This document shows positions 23,523-32,698 of a stretch of DNA of 33,040 nucleotides, in pieces; position 1 is the first letter of the stretch; each line of letters starts with the position of its first letter. A program made the translations under genes and the position numbers. This stretch comes from Candidatus Nitrosopelagicus sp. (lineage in GTDB: Archaea > Thermoproteota > Nitrososphaeria > Nitrososphaerales > Nitrosopumilaceae), in the NCBI GenBank assembly GCA_028345575.1, contig JAOMDR010000015.1, forward strand, positions 1-33,040. The letters are read 5' to 3'. The notes beneath the pieces are model-generated. The model made no database searches and was not told where the DNA came from. It saw only the letters and a program-made list of their open reading frames with translations.

Positions 23523-24965
23523 ATGGGAAAAGAGATTGGAGTCACTGTAAAGAAATCAGAAGATTTTAGTGAATGGTATACACAAACGGTCATCAAATCA
23601 GAACTGGCAGATTATGCTCCAGTGAAAGGTTTGATTGTTTTAAGACCAGATGGATATTCGATTTGGGAATCAATAAAATCATCACTTGATAAAAAATTTG
23701 CAGCGACAGGTCACAGAAATGGGTTTTTACCAACTTTAATTCCAGAATCACTCTTGACAAAAGAAAAAGATCATTTTGCAGGATTTAATCCAGAAGTATT
23801 TTGGGTAACAAAATCAGGTGAAGGTGAACTCGGGGATAGATTGGCATTAAGACCTACATCAGAAACTTTAGCTTATACATTATTTTCAAAATGGATTAGA
23901 AGTTGGAGAGATTTACCATTAAAAATTAATTTTTGGAATACAGCATTAAGAGCAGAAATTAAAGCAACAAAACCATTTTTGCGAACATCTGAATTTCTAT
24001 GGCAAGAAGGTCATACAGTTCATACAAATAGTGAAGAAGCACAAAAAGAAGTTACAGATATTTTAGAATTATATAAAAAAACAGTTGAAGAGGAATTAGC
24101 AATTCCAGTAATAACTGGAAAGAAATCAGAGAAAGAAAAGTTTGTTGGTGCGGTTTACACTTATACAATGGAATCACTGATGCCAGATGGTAAAGCACTA
24201 CAGATGGGAACATCACATTTCCTTGGTCAGAATTTTTCAAAACCATTTGAATTAAAGTATGCAGATAAGGAAAATATTGAAAGTTATGCATGGCAAACAT
24301 CATGGGGAGTTTCATGGAGATTAATTGGCGGAATGATTATGGTCCATGGGGACGATAAGGGATTGGTGTTACCTCCAAGAGTTGCACCAATTCAGGTAGT
24401 CATAATTCCAATTTATTATTCAGATGAGGATAAAGAACAAATTGAGAAAGTCTCAAAAGAAATTGAAGAGAAACTAAAAAATGCAGAGATTAGAGTGCAA
24501 GTTGACAATAGAGAAGAGCTTAAACCAGGTTTCAAGTTTAACGAATGGGAAATGAAAGGAATCCCATTACGAATTGAAATTGGACCAAAAGATTTAGAAA
24601 AAAATCAGGTTACATTTGCTAGAAGACATAATCGTCAAAAAGACAATCAAACAATTACAGGTCTTGTGGAAAGAGTAGTTTCAGAATTGGATAAAATTCA
24701 TAATGATATGTTTTCAGATGCAAAAAAAATTCTAGAAGATAGAACCTCAGAGGTCAACACATATGATGAATTTAAAAGTGAACTTGAAAAAGGGCGACTG
24801 ATTAAAGCACCAATTTGTGATAATCCAAAATGTGAAGAGGAAATTAAAGAAGAAACTAGTGCCGATGTGAGAGTAATAACAAGTGATTCCGATGATACAA
24901 GTTCAAAATGTATTAAATGCTCAGATCAGAGTACTAGTAGACCTCTATTTGCAAGAGGCTACTAG
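23523..24965 (+). CDS. proS: Prolyl-tRNA synthetase, archaeal/eukaryal type
   Basis: The 480-residue class II synthetase has motif 1 and 2 regions (G-L-I-V-L-R-P-D-G-Y, L-R-P-T-S-E-T, F-L-R-T-S-E-F-L-W-Q-E-G-H-T), motif 3 (S-W-R-L-I-G-G-M-I-M-V-H-G-D-D), the anticodon-binding domain (A-P-I-Q-V-V-I-I-P-I) and the C-terminal zinc domain with C-D-N-P-K-C and C-I-K-C. It ends in G-Y, as in this subtype (the C-terminal Tyr reaches the active site). It charges tRNA-Pro. A TTG four codons upstream is possible, but the ATG fits both the family start and the TATA box. It heads a rightward set with the following small genes. Confidence 0.96.
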   Translation: MGKEIGVTVKKSEDFSEWYTQTVIKSELADYAPVKGLIVLRPDGYSIWESIKSSLDKKFAATGHRNGFLPTLIPESLLTKEKDHFAGFNPEVFWVTKSGEGELGDRLALRPTSETLAYTLFSKWIRSWRDLPLKINFWNTALRAEIKATKPFLRTSEFLWQEGHTVHTNSEEAQKEVTDILELYKKTVEEELAIPVITGKKSEKEKFVGAVYTYTMESLMPDGKALQMGTSHFLGQNFSKPFELKYADKENIESYAWQTSWGVSWRLIGGMIMVHGDDKGLVLPPRVAPIQVVIIPIYYSDEDKEQIEKVSKEIEEKLKNAEIRVQVDNREELKPGFKFNEWEMKGIPLRIEIGPKDLEKNQVTFARRHNRQKDNQTITGLVERVVSELDKIHNDMFSDAKKILEDRTSEVNTYDEFKSELEKGRLIKAPICDNPKCEEEIKEETSADVRVITSDSDDTSSKCIKCSDQSTSRPLFARGY

Positions 24966-25035
24966 GAATGCATTTCAACACAAATTAAATTTTCAAACAG
25001 ATCAGATATCTATAGATGAAAATCTAGTTAAATAG

Positions 25036-25248
25036 ATGCAAGAAAAAAAGAAAAGTGAATTACCAATTCTGGATTCTACAAAAATGCCGGAGTCACTTGA
25101 TTGTACAACGTGCTTGTTACCTATGCAATATCAAAAAAAAGAAGAAGGTAAATTTGTGTGGCAGTGTTTTAGATGTGGGAAAAAATATTTTGTTTATACT
25201 GAAAATGGAAAAACCACTATCGAAGAAACATGGGGACCGCCAAGATAA
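25036..25248 (+). CDS. Small zinc-ribbon protein
   Basis: The 70-residue protein has C-T-T-C and C-F-R-C separated by about 20 residues, a single zinc ribbon, with aromatic residues around the second knuckle (W-Q-C-F-R-C-G-K-K-Y-F-V-Y). The front is lysine-rich. Such proteins often bind nucleic acid or a larger transcription or translation complex. It lies 70 bases after proS on the same strand. Specific function unknown. Confidence 0.78.
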   Translation: MQEKKKSELPILDSTKMPESLDCTTCLLPMQYQKKEEGKFVWQCFRCGKKYFVYTENGKTTIEETWGPPR

Positions 25249-25278
25249 CTTCATGTATAGTAAAATTAATGACAATAC

Positions 25279-25665
25279 ATGAGAGAATCAGAAACTTTTG
25301 GTTCAGAGAATGGTTCAGGTGAAGAACTTGTACTATGGCTTAACGAAGAAGCAAAAAAACGAAAAATGAAATTTGAGGCTAGGTTGTATGATTATAGAAT
25401 AAAAACAGAAAATTTTGGTACATTCGAGATGTTTTCATGGATGGGAGATGTAAAAACAGCAAGGAGTTTAATCGTTAAAGCAAGTAAAAAATTTAGAGTT
25501 AAAGTCATAGAAGGAGGGTACAAGGCTAAAGAGAAAGTTTACAGTACAAAAAAAGCAGATTTTGCAATGGTTAGAAAAGGAGATAGGATTATCGGTCATT
25601 TGAAATTTACAGCACCTAGAATTGGAAAGGGTGATTGGGAATTAGTAGAGGAAGAAAGAAGATAA
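25279..25665 (+). CDS. Hypothetical basic protein
   Basis: The 128-residue soluble protein has an acidic Gly/Ser-rich start, then a helix (E-E-L-V-L-W-L-N-E-E-A-K-K-R) and a strongly basic alpha/beta part (A-S-K-K-F-R-V-K-V-I-E-G-G-Y-K-A-K-E-K-V), ending in W-E-L-V-E-E-E-R-R. Charge suggests nucleic acid contact. Its stop overlaps the next start by one base (TAATG), so both are translated together. No family recognised. Confidence 0.7.
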   Translation: MRESETFGSENGSGEELVLWLNEEAKKRKMKFEARLYDYRIKTENFGTFEMFSWMGDVKTARSLIVKASKKFRVKVIEGGYKAKEKVYSTKKADFAMVRKGDRIIGHLKFTAPRIGKGDWELVEEERR

Positions 25666-26537
25666 TGAAAATCGGTATTATTGGAACAGGAATGTTAGGT
25701 GAAGCAGTAGGATTACATTTACTTGATGTAGGTTATGAGGTAGTAGTTTTTAACAGGACTAAAGAAAAAACTAAAAATCTTAAAAAAAATGGAGCGATAG
25801 TTGTTGAATCTCCAAAACATGTTGCAGAGAATTCAGATTTAGTGATAACAATAGTAAAAGATGCTAATGCAGTAAATGATGTAATTTTTGGTGATTCTGG
25901 AGTAATGATAGGAAAACACGATGGAATGTGTATTGCAGATATGAGTACAGTTAATCCAAATTCAAGCAAAGAAATTTCAAAAAAAGTTACTATTGCAGGC
26001 ATGGATTATTTGGAAATACCTGTTATGGGCGGTCCAAATGTTGCAATTGATGGAAAATTAGTACTAATAGCGTCAGGTGAAAAAATAGTTTTTGAAAAAT
26101 TTAAAAAAGTTTTTGATTCAATAGCTGAACAATCATTTTACTTGGGAAATACCGGTACTGCACATTCAATCAAACTTGCAATGAATTTACAAATTTCGAT
26201 GCTTGCATTATCACTTTCAGAAGGAATTACATTAACAAAAAAAGCAGGATTTGACCCAGAGATATTTTTGAAAATTTTGAATTCAACTTATTTTAAAACA
26301 GGTATGAGTGAAGGTAAGGCCTACAAGATGATCAAAGAAAGTTATGAACCAACATTTACACTTGCAAATTTGAAAAAAGATCTCGATACAATTAATGATG
26401 TAGCAGATTCATATAATGTGGAACTACCTATGGCAAAACTTGCAAGAAGAGTTTACACAGATGCAAAAGATGCAGGATTCGGAGATATAGATTATACAGG
26501 AATCATAGTGCATATTACTAAATTATCAGAAAAATAA
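25665..26537 (+). CDS. Beta-hydroxyacid dehydrogenase (3-hydroxyisobutyrate dehydrogenase family)
   Basis: The 290-residue protein starts with the dinucleotide motif G-I-I-G-T-G-M-L-G and N-R-T-K-E-K (Arg-Thr favours NADP). The substrate motif is present as V-M-G-G-P-N-V-A-I-D-G-K, and the catalytic Lys in G-T-A-H-S-I-K-L-A-M-N. The family oxidises 3-hydroxyacids or reduces small semialdehydes such as glyoxylate or succinic semialdehyde. In an organism fixing carbon by the 3-hydroxypropionate/4-hydroxybutyrate cycle, a semialdehyde reductase is of interest, but the substrate is not shown by sequence. The ATG at 25665 begins exactly at the Rossmann strand; a longer reading from 25635 is unlikely. 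It ends abutting the SMC stop. Confidence 0.88.
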   Translation: MKIGIIGTGMLGEAVGLHLLDVGYEVVVFNRTKEKTKNLKKNGAIVVESPKHVAENSDLVITIVKDANAVNDVIFGDSGVMIGKHDGMCIADMSTVNPNSSKEISKKVTIAGMDYLEIPVMGGPNVAIDGKLVLIASGEKIVFEKFKKVFDSIAEQSFYLGNTGTAHSIKLAMNLQISMLALSLSEGITLTKKAGFDPEIFLKILNSTYFKTGMSEGKAYKMIKESYEPTFTLANLKKDLDTINDVADSYNVELPMAKLARRVYTDAKDAGFGDIDYTGIIVHITKLSEK

Positions 26538-29500
26538 CTACTGTTGATTTTCTAAAGAAGATAATATTCTCTTGTCTTTGTATTTTACAACATGAGATAC
26601 ACCATGTTTTGGAAATACACCATAAATTAGACGTGCCTTTTCTACAACAGAATCTTTGAGAGAAACCATAATGAATTGACTGCCTTCAGATCTTTCTTTA
26701 ATTATATTAGATAATTTTTCCGTATTTGGTGCATCAAGATGTGCATCAACTTCATCAAATAGGTAGAATGGGGATGGATTTAGTTTTTGAAGTGCCAATA
26801 CAAAGACGGTTGCAGCAAGAGTTTTTTCACCACCGCTAATTGATGTTGATTCTCTTTTTGGTTTTCCGGGGAATTGGATTAAATAATTCAATCCAGAATT
26901 AAATATGTCATCTTCATTTTCAAGTTCTAACCAAGCACTACCACCAGTCATTTTTGAGAATGCATCTCTTACTTGAGTATCAACAGTGTCAAATGCATCA
27001 AGGAATGTTTGTCTCTTATCTTTTTCTACAGATTCAATAAATGCAACTATAGTGTTACGTTCTTTTTCAAGCATATTCTTTTTAGAGGATGAAGATTTGT
27101 AACCATTTGAAATTTCTACATATTGTAATGGTGCACCAGCATTAAGAGAATTTTTTATACGATTTTGTTCTGATTCGAGAGATGAGATGGTAGATTCAAC
27201 ATCAAATACCTCTATAGTATTATCAAACCCAAATGTGGCGAGAAGCGAGGTTATTTTAGATTCTTTTTGACGTAAGTCAGTAAGATCTCGATTTAGTGCA
27301 TCAGTATTTCTTTCACGTGAAGTAATTTCTTTTGTTGAGTCGCGTTCTTTAGAGTTTAAATTCTCAAGACTATTATCAAATTCAGACATTTTTTCTACTG
27401 AAGTACCAGAAGTTGAAATAAGTTTTTGCTCTTCATCACGTAATGTGACAAGTGCAGATTCAGCTGTTTCATTATCTTTTGTTGCACGACGTATATCAAC
27501 TTCTAAATGATATTTTTCTTGACTCATTGTTGAACAAGTATGCTGAAGATTTTTCTTTTCGGCAGTAATTTTTGTATCATGAGCCATCAATTCAGCAAGA
27601 TGAGATTGTTTTTGTTTAAGTTCACTATGTATGGGTGCTAATTTTTTATCTTGTTCAACTATTTCTTCATTAACAAGTGTAAGCTCATTAGCAATTCTAT
27701 CCATTTGTGGTTCTGCATAATTATCTCTAACAAGTTTAATTTGAGATTCCAGAGATTCCAAATGAGATTTACGATTAATTAATTCTCGCGAAAACCTTTC
27801 TTGTGTTCTTTTTAATTGATTGATTCTTGATTCAAAAGATTTTTTGTTATTGGATATTTGAGATATTCGAGTTTTTAGTTCTGCGAGGCTATTGATAGTC
27901 GTAGTCATTCCAACTTCAGATAAAGACAGTCTTTTTTCATAATTTTTTACAAGTAAATCCAGTTTTTTTGCACGATTTTTCTTTTTTGTGACCGTTTGTC
28001 TTAGTGCAGCAATCATTTGTTGAAGCCCTTCAACAGAATCACTCATGTTGATAATTTTAGTTAATTTTGAGATTTTTGAATTATTGTCAATAGTGACAGA
28101 TGTTGTTTTTGCTTCAAAATATTCACCAGATATGGTAATTGTTTTGAAACCAGATTTTGATAGTTGAATAGCAATATTTCGTGATTCAACCAATACCACA
28201 TTTCCGAAAAGGAAATTTTTAAGGGGTAAAAATTTTTGTTCACATTTAACATAATCAGACAATATACCTAAAACACCATTTTGTTTTGGAGATTCAATTT
28301 TTACTTCAGGAATTGATTCTAACGGAATGATTTTGAGTTTTGGTAGTTTTTTATCTGTGACAAATTCAGCAAGAGAAATAAGAGATTCAAAATCTTTTAC
28401 AACTACAGATTTTATCCAATTAGAACAAACTGCAAGAGATGCACGCTCATATTTTTTATCCCAAGAAAGTATTTCATAAACTAACCCTTCTATTCCAAAA
28501 TCTTGTGTGCTGTGTTTGAGTTTTGATATAGAATAGTCTTCATGCATTATTCCTTTTGCAAATTTAATTTTTGTTTCATATTTGTTTGCACCTTTTGATG
28601 ATGCATCTATTAGTTCAGATAATTCATGTATATCACTTTCAGATCTTGTTTTATCATCAGTAAATTTTTTTATTCGTAAATTAATTTCGGATATAGAATT
28701 TTTATGATTTTCAATTATACGTTCAAGTTTTATTTTTTGTTTATCTAATGTTTCAAGACTCTCTAAAAGTGAATCAGACTTTTCTTGATTAGATGAAAGT
28801 TTTTCAGCAGCATTTGTAGATGCAGATTCGTATTCTCCAACTGCCAATTTTGTCGTAGTAATTTTATCAGTTAAACGTTGAATTTTTAGGTCGACATCAC
28901 GTTTTTGAGTTATGACTTGAGATTGTTTTCGTAGTGCTTCAGTTTTTTGAATTCTAAGTTCATTTGTTTTCTCATCAAAGGATTTTTCAGTTTCACGTAG
29001 ATTGTTTATTTTACTCTTGAAGTATGATACTTGAGATTCAGAAAATGATTTTTGGATTTGTAAGTTATTAAGATTTATTTTATGATTTGGAAGATTGGTA
29101 TCAATTTCAGTTAAGCGATTCGTACTTGTTTTTATTAAACTATCAGCTTCATCAAATTTTCGTCTTTCATAACTTAATTTTGTCTCTATTTCAGATTTTG
29201 ACTTATTATATGCATTAACTTCATCCATAAATTTTGTTTTTTGTGCCCTAATCTCTGCTGCATCTTTTCTGAGACTAGCTCTTTCCTCTTCAAGATGTTT
29301 TATCTCCGAGTTTAAAGAATTCAGAGTCTTATCTTTAGATATTTTTTCAGATTGAATTGTTTTTAGATTTGTTGCAGCAGATATGGCACGATAACGATTT
29401 AATTCACGCTCAAGAAGGTCGTATCGAAGTTTTTTATTTCGTTCTTCTTCTAATTCATCAATTCTTTTCTTTACTTCACCCATCTTAGCCATTGCAATTT

Positions 29501-30074
29501 CCAATTTATGATCTGCATCAGTCAGTTGTTTTTCTGCTTCTTTTTTCTTTTCATCAAAAGCAGAGAGACCAATTAAATCCTCTATGACAATTCTTTTCTC
29601 TTCAGAAGTCATTTCAGAAATTCGAGTAACGGTTCCTTGCTGTACGTTATTAATTTGATTTAGACCTGCATTTGCGATTTCCATGAGATCTAAAATTTTG
29701 GAACGGATGACTTTCTTTTTGTTAAGATAGTAAATGTTATCACCTTTGTCGTTCATTTCTCGTGTAATTGTAACAATATCAGTATCAACAGGAATTTTTC
29801 TATCCAAGTTATCAAAATGAACGCTAGTTCTAGTCATTTTAGGTCCACGTCTTGTTGAACCCTCGACATCATGCATGAGACCACGTAAATTTGGCGCACG
29901 CATTATCTTCGCCCTATTTTCGCCAAGTGCAAAAGTGATTGCATCCAAAATATTACTTTTACCAGAACCGTTAGGTCCAGAAATTGATACCAGACCAGGT
30001 TCAAAATCTACGATCGTGTTTTTGAATCCAAATGATTTGAAACCAAAGATCTCAACTTTTTTTACATGAACCAT
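26538..30074 (-). CDS. smc: Chromosome segregation protein SMC
   Basis: The 1178-residue protein has the full SMC layout: N-terminal head with Walker A G-P-N-G-S-G-K-S (33-40), coiled coil to about 510, hinge (about 520-650, starting F-G-I-E-G-L-V-Y-E-I-L), second coiled coil to about 1020, and C-terminal head with signature I-S-G-G-E-K-T-L (around 1075) and Walker B/D-loop Y-L-F-D-E-V-D-A-H-L-D-A-P-N (about 1100-1113). As a dimer with kleisin partners it organises and helps segregate chromosomes. No ScpA or ScpB gene lies next to it. Its length is normal for the family. The single Ile for Leu in the signature motif is common. Confidence 0.97.
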   Translation of the reverse strand: MVHVKKVEIFGFKSFGFKNTIVDFEPGLVSISGPNGSGKSNILDAITFALGENRAKIMRAPNLRGLMHDVEGSTRRGPKMTRTSVHFDNLDRKIPVDTDIVTITREMNDKGDNIYYLNKKKVIRSKILDLMEIANAGLNQINNVQQGTVTRISEMTSEEKRIVIEDLIGLSAFDEKKKEAEKQLTDADHKLEIAMAKMGEVKKRIDELEEERNKKLRYDLLERELNRYRAISAATNLKTIQSEKISKDKTLNSLNSEIKHLEEERASLRKDAAEIRAQKTKFMDEVNAYNKSKSEIETKLSYERRKFDEADSLIKTSTNRLTEIDTNLPNHKINLNNLQIQKSFSESQVSYFKSKINNLRETEKSFDEKTNELRIQKTEALRKQSQVITQKRDVDLKIQRLTDKITTTKLAVGEYESASTNAAEKLSSNQEKSDSLLESLETLDKQKIKLERIIENHKNSISEINLRIKKFTDDKTRSESDIHELSELIDASSKGANKYETKIKFAKGIMHEDYSISKLKHSTQDFGIEGLVYEILSWDKKYERASLAVCSNWIKSVVVKDFESLISLAEFVTDKKLPKLKIIPLESIPEVKIESPKQNGVLGILSDYVKCEQKFLPLKNFLFGNVVLVESRNIAIQLSKSGFKTITISGEYFEAKTTSVTIDNNSKISKLTKIINMSDSVEGLQQMIAALRQTVTKKKNRAKKLDLLVKNYEKRLSLSEVGMTTTINSLAELKTRISQISNNKKSFESRINQLKRTQERFSRELINRKSHLESLESQIKLVRDNYAEPQMDRIANELTLVNEEIVEQDKKLAPIHSELKQKQSHLAELMAHDTKITAEKKNLQHTCSTMSQEKYHLEVDIRRATKDNETAESALVTLRDEEQKLISTSGTSVEKMSEFDNSLENLNSKERDSTKEITSRERNTDALNRDLTDLRQKESKITSLLATFGFDNTIEVFDVESTISSLESEQNRIKNSLNAGAPLQYVEISNGYKSSSSKKNMLEKERNTIVAFIESVEKDKRQTFLDAFDTVDTQVRDAFSKMTGGSAWLELENEDDIFNSGLNYLIQFPGKPKRESTSISGGEKTLAATVFVLALQKLNPSPFYLFDEVDAHLDAPNTEKLSNIIKERSEGSQFIMVSLKDSVVEKARLIYGVFPKHGVSHVVKYKDKRILSSLENQQ

Positions 30075-30170
30075 TAAAGATCATAACACATAGAGTTGCA
30101 TAATTAACATGAACAAGTAATTTTGACTTTGGAAACAAACTTTGTAGTGCTATGAATAAGATTAGAGTAG

Positions 30171-31265
30171 TTATTTGCCTTTTACAAAATTTTCAATTTC
30201 AGTTTTTGCAATAGGATCTGTCATTTGTTCTATTGGATGTTTCATAAGATACGCAGATGCAGGGATTATTGGACCACCCAAACCACGATCAAGCGCAATT
30301 TTTGCAAGTCTTATAGCATCAATAACTATTCCAGCAGAATTTGCCTTATCATCTACTTCTAGACGAACTTCCATATTATATGGAATATTTGCCCATTGTC
30401 TACCTTCAATCCTCATAAACATGAGTTTTGTATTGCCTAAGAAAGGAATGAAATCTGAAGGTCCTACATAGATATTATCATCATCCAATCTATCAGTTAG
30501 TTGACTTTGAACACTCTCAGTTTTTGATATTTTTTTACTGACAAGACGTTCTTGTTCTTTCATGTTCAAGAAATCTGTATTCCCACCAACGTTAATTTGG
30601 TAAGTTTTTTCTATTTTTGTTCCACGCTCATCACATAATCGTGCAAGTGTTCTATGAACAATCGTTGCTCCAACTTGACCTTTGATATCATCACCTATAA
30701 TTGGAATATTCTTATCAGTAAATTTTTGAGCCCACTCTTTATCAGATGCGATAAATGCAGGCATGCAATTAACAAATGCGGTATTTGTATCTAGACATAC
30801 TTGAGCCCAAAATTGAGTTGCCTTTTCAGAACCTACAGGCAAATATGAGACTATAATTTCAACTCCAGTTTCTTTTAAAATTTTGATTATTTCTTCACGT
30901 AATTCAGATTCAGACTTTCCACTTTCTATTGGTTTGACCTTATTTTCAACCCATATTCCAACACCATCAAGAGCAGGACTTTCATAGACATTTCCATTTG
31001 CTTTAGGCATGTCATTTTTATCAATCCAATTTACCATATTCGGCAATTCGTAAATTGCGTCATTGATTGGTTTTCCGACCTTATTGGCACCAACATCAAA
31101 TCCAGCAACAAATTCAATATCATGAATAGTATAATCACGTAAATTTTCATGTATTATGCCAGTAACCTTTTGAGAAGGGTTTTTCGAATAATACTCAATT
31201 CCTTGTATAAGCCCAGAGAAACAGTTTCCTAAACCAACTAATGCAACTTTGATTTTTTCGGGCAT
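30171..31265 (-). CDS. Inositol-1-phosphate synthase
   Basis: The 364-residue protein starts with V-A-L-V-G-L-G-N-C-F-S-G-L-I-Q-G and has Y-L-P-V-G-S-E, N-C-M-P-A-F-I-A, G-D-D-I-K-G-Q-V-G-A-T and the V-G-G-N-T-D-F-L-N block of archaeal/actinobacterial-type inositol-3-phosphate synthases. It turns glucose-6-phosphate into inositol-phosphate with NAD, feeding archaeal inositol phospholipids. It is cytoplasmic. It is transcribed toward the left and separated from smc by 96 bases without visible features. Confidence 0.95.
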   Translation of the reverse strand: MPEKIKVALVGLGNCFSGLIQGIEYYSKNPSQKVTGIIHENLRDYTIHDIEFVAGFDVGANKVGKPINDAIYELPNMVNWIDKNDMPKANGNVYESPALDGVGIWVENKVKPIESGKSESELREEIIKILKETGVEIIVSYLPVGSEKATQFWAQVCLDTNTAFVNCMPAFIASDKEWAQKFTDKNIPIIGDDIKGQVGATIVHRTLARLCDERGTKIEKTYQINVGGNTDFLNMKEQERLVSKKISKTESVQSQLTDRLDDDNIYVGPSDFIPFLGNTKLMFMRIEGRQWANIPYNMEVRLEVDDKANSAGIVIDAIRLAKIALDRGLGGPIIPASAYLMKHPIEQMTDPIAKTEIENFVKGK

Positions 31266-31324
31266 TCGTCAAATTGTGAATTACTTACAGTTTAAAGTTT
31301 TCCTAGAAAGACAAATTATTTTAC

Positions 31325-32056
31325 ATGCTAAATATGGAGTATAATATGACTAAAGATATAGAAATTAAAGAGATCGTACCAGTAAATTTGGAAGGAGGTA
31401 CACTAGTCAATGGATTCCCATCATCTGGAATCACAAGTGCGATAGCTACAGAATCTTTGATTAATACATCTAATTTTGAACTGCAGGCAAATATTGATTC
31501 AGATAAATTTCCGCCAATTAGTATTATAAAAAATGGTATGCCAAATTATGCAACAAGGATTTTTGTAAATAAAGATCTAAAAGTTGGAATATTTTCATCA
31601 TTTCTTACTCTCGATGTGACAATGCATAGAACTGCTGCAAGAATGATGTTAGATTGGGCTGAAGAAAAAAAATGTTCGACAATTGTTAGTAGTATCACAG
31701 TCAAAGGATCAAACGAACTAGATGTGTTTGGAGTTGCATCGACAGGAAATGCAAGAGGAAAACTTGTTGAGAGTGGAATTACAATGATAGATCATGCAAC
31801 AATTCCAGGTATATCAGGAATATTATTGAATGAAGGTGCAACACGAGGATTGGATGTTATCGTATTATTAGTAAGTTCAAATAAAGAAATTCCAGATTTC
31901 AAGGCTACAGCAAATTTATGTGAAACGTTTTCCAAAATTATTCCTGGAATATCTTGTAATTTAACGAAACTAGAAAATGAATCAAAGATTATTGAAGAGC
32001 AATTACAACAAGCAACACAAAATACAAAAGATTTAGGCGACCACATCTATCGTTAA
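31325..32056 (+). CDS. PAC2-family protein
   Basis: The 243-residue protein has L-V-N-G-F-P-S-S-G-I-T near the start, a V-G-I-F-S-S-F strand, V-F-G-V-A-S-T-G-N-A-R and G-I-S-G-I-L-L-N-E-G, all typical of the archaeal PAC2 family (related to proteasome assembly chaperone 2). The helical tail is typical too. The role in archaea is not settled; proteasome assembly help is suggested. Three ATGs (31325, 31334, 31346) are possible; a TTTAAA near 31290 fits the first. It is divergent from the inositol-phosphate synthase. Confidence 0.9.
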   Translation: MLNMEYNMTKDIEIKEIVPVNLEGGTLVNGFPSSGITSAIATESLINTSNFELQANIDSDKFPPISIIKNGMPNYATRIFVNKDLKVGIFSSFLTLDVTMHRTAARMMLDWAEEKKCSTIVSSITVKGSNELDVFGVASTGNARGKLVESGITMIDHATIPGISGILLNEGATRGLDVIVLLVSSNKEIPDFKATANLCETFSKIIPGISCNLTKLENESKIIEEQLQQATQNTKDLGDHIYR

Positions 32057-32080
32057 TATCTAGATTAAATTCAATTCAAT

Positions 32081-32695
32081 ATGCAAGAGATATTTGGTTT
32101 TTTAGGATTAGTGATAGTAATTTCTGCATCAGGTGTAATGTCACCAGGTCCATTATTTGCTGCAAACGTAATGTATGGATTACGTGAAGGGAAAATTTCA
32201 GGAATAAAAATGGCGGTAGGACATACCGTTGTAGAATTTCCATTGATACTTTTGTTAGGAATAGGGTTTTTTTCTATTGAAAATATTCCGGAGATTAGAA
32301 CTGTAATTACAATATTTGGTGCCATAGGATTATTTGGATTTGCTTTATTGCAGATTAGAGCAGTGACAAAACAAAAATTTAGTTTAGAAACGAAGTCAGG
32401 TCAAGGACCGTTTGTAACAGGTATTCTTCTTAGTGCATTAAATCCATTTTTCATTATATGGTGGTTAACAATTGGCTTAGTATTAATTTCAGAATCAATA
32501 CAAATTTTTGGAATTGTTGGAATTGTAATTCTGTTTTTATTCCATATCTGGATGGATTATGCTTGGTTATTTACTATTGCAGTATTTTCTTCAAGAGCAA
32601 AAAATTACCTCTCAAAAAGAAATTTCAAGATCATAATTATAGGATTAAGTGTAGTTTTAATCTATTTTGGAGTAGAATTTTTATTAAAATTATAG
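32081..32695 (+). CDS. LysE-family transporter
   Basis: The 204-residue protein has about six membrane segments, and the conserved M-S-P-G-P-L near residues 21-26 plus G-x-R-E-G-K-x-x-G and L-S-A-L-N-P-F-F-I-I-W-W, as in LysE/RhtB exporters. The family pumps out amino acids or related small molecules; the substrate is unknown. It starts 24 bases after the PAC2 stop and is probably co-transcribed. It converges with alba. Confidence 0.92.
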   Translation: MQEIFGFLGLVIVISASGVMSPGPLFAANVMYGLREGKISGIKMAVGHTVVEFPLILLLGIGFFSIENIPEIRTVITIFGAIGLFGFALLQIRAVTKQKFSLETKSGQGPFVTGILLSALNPFFIIWWLTIGLVLISESIQIFGIVGIVILFLFHIWMDYAWLFTIAVFSSRAKNYLSKRNFKIIIIGLSVVLIYFGVEFLLKL

Positions 32696-32698
32696 CAA

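Noticed and set aside
25635-25664. Longer N-terminus for the dehydrogenase from 25635
   Set aside because: It adds basic residues before the Rossmann strand and overlaps the upstream gene; the ATG at 25665 makes a clean TAATG junction.
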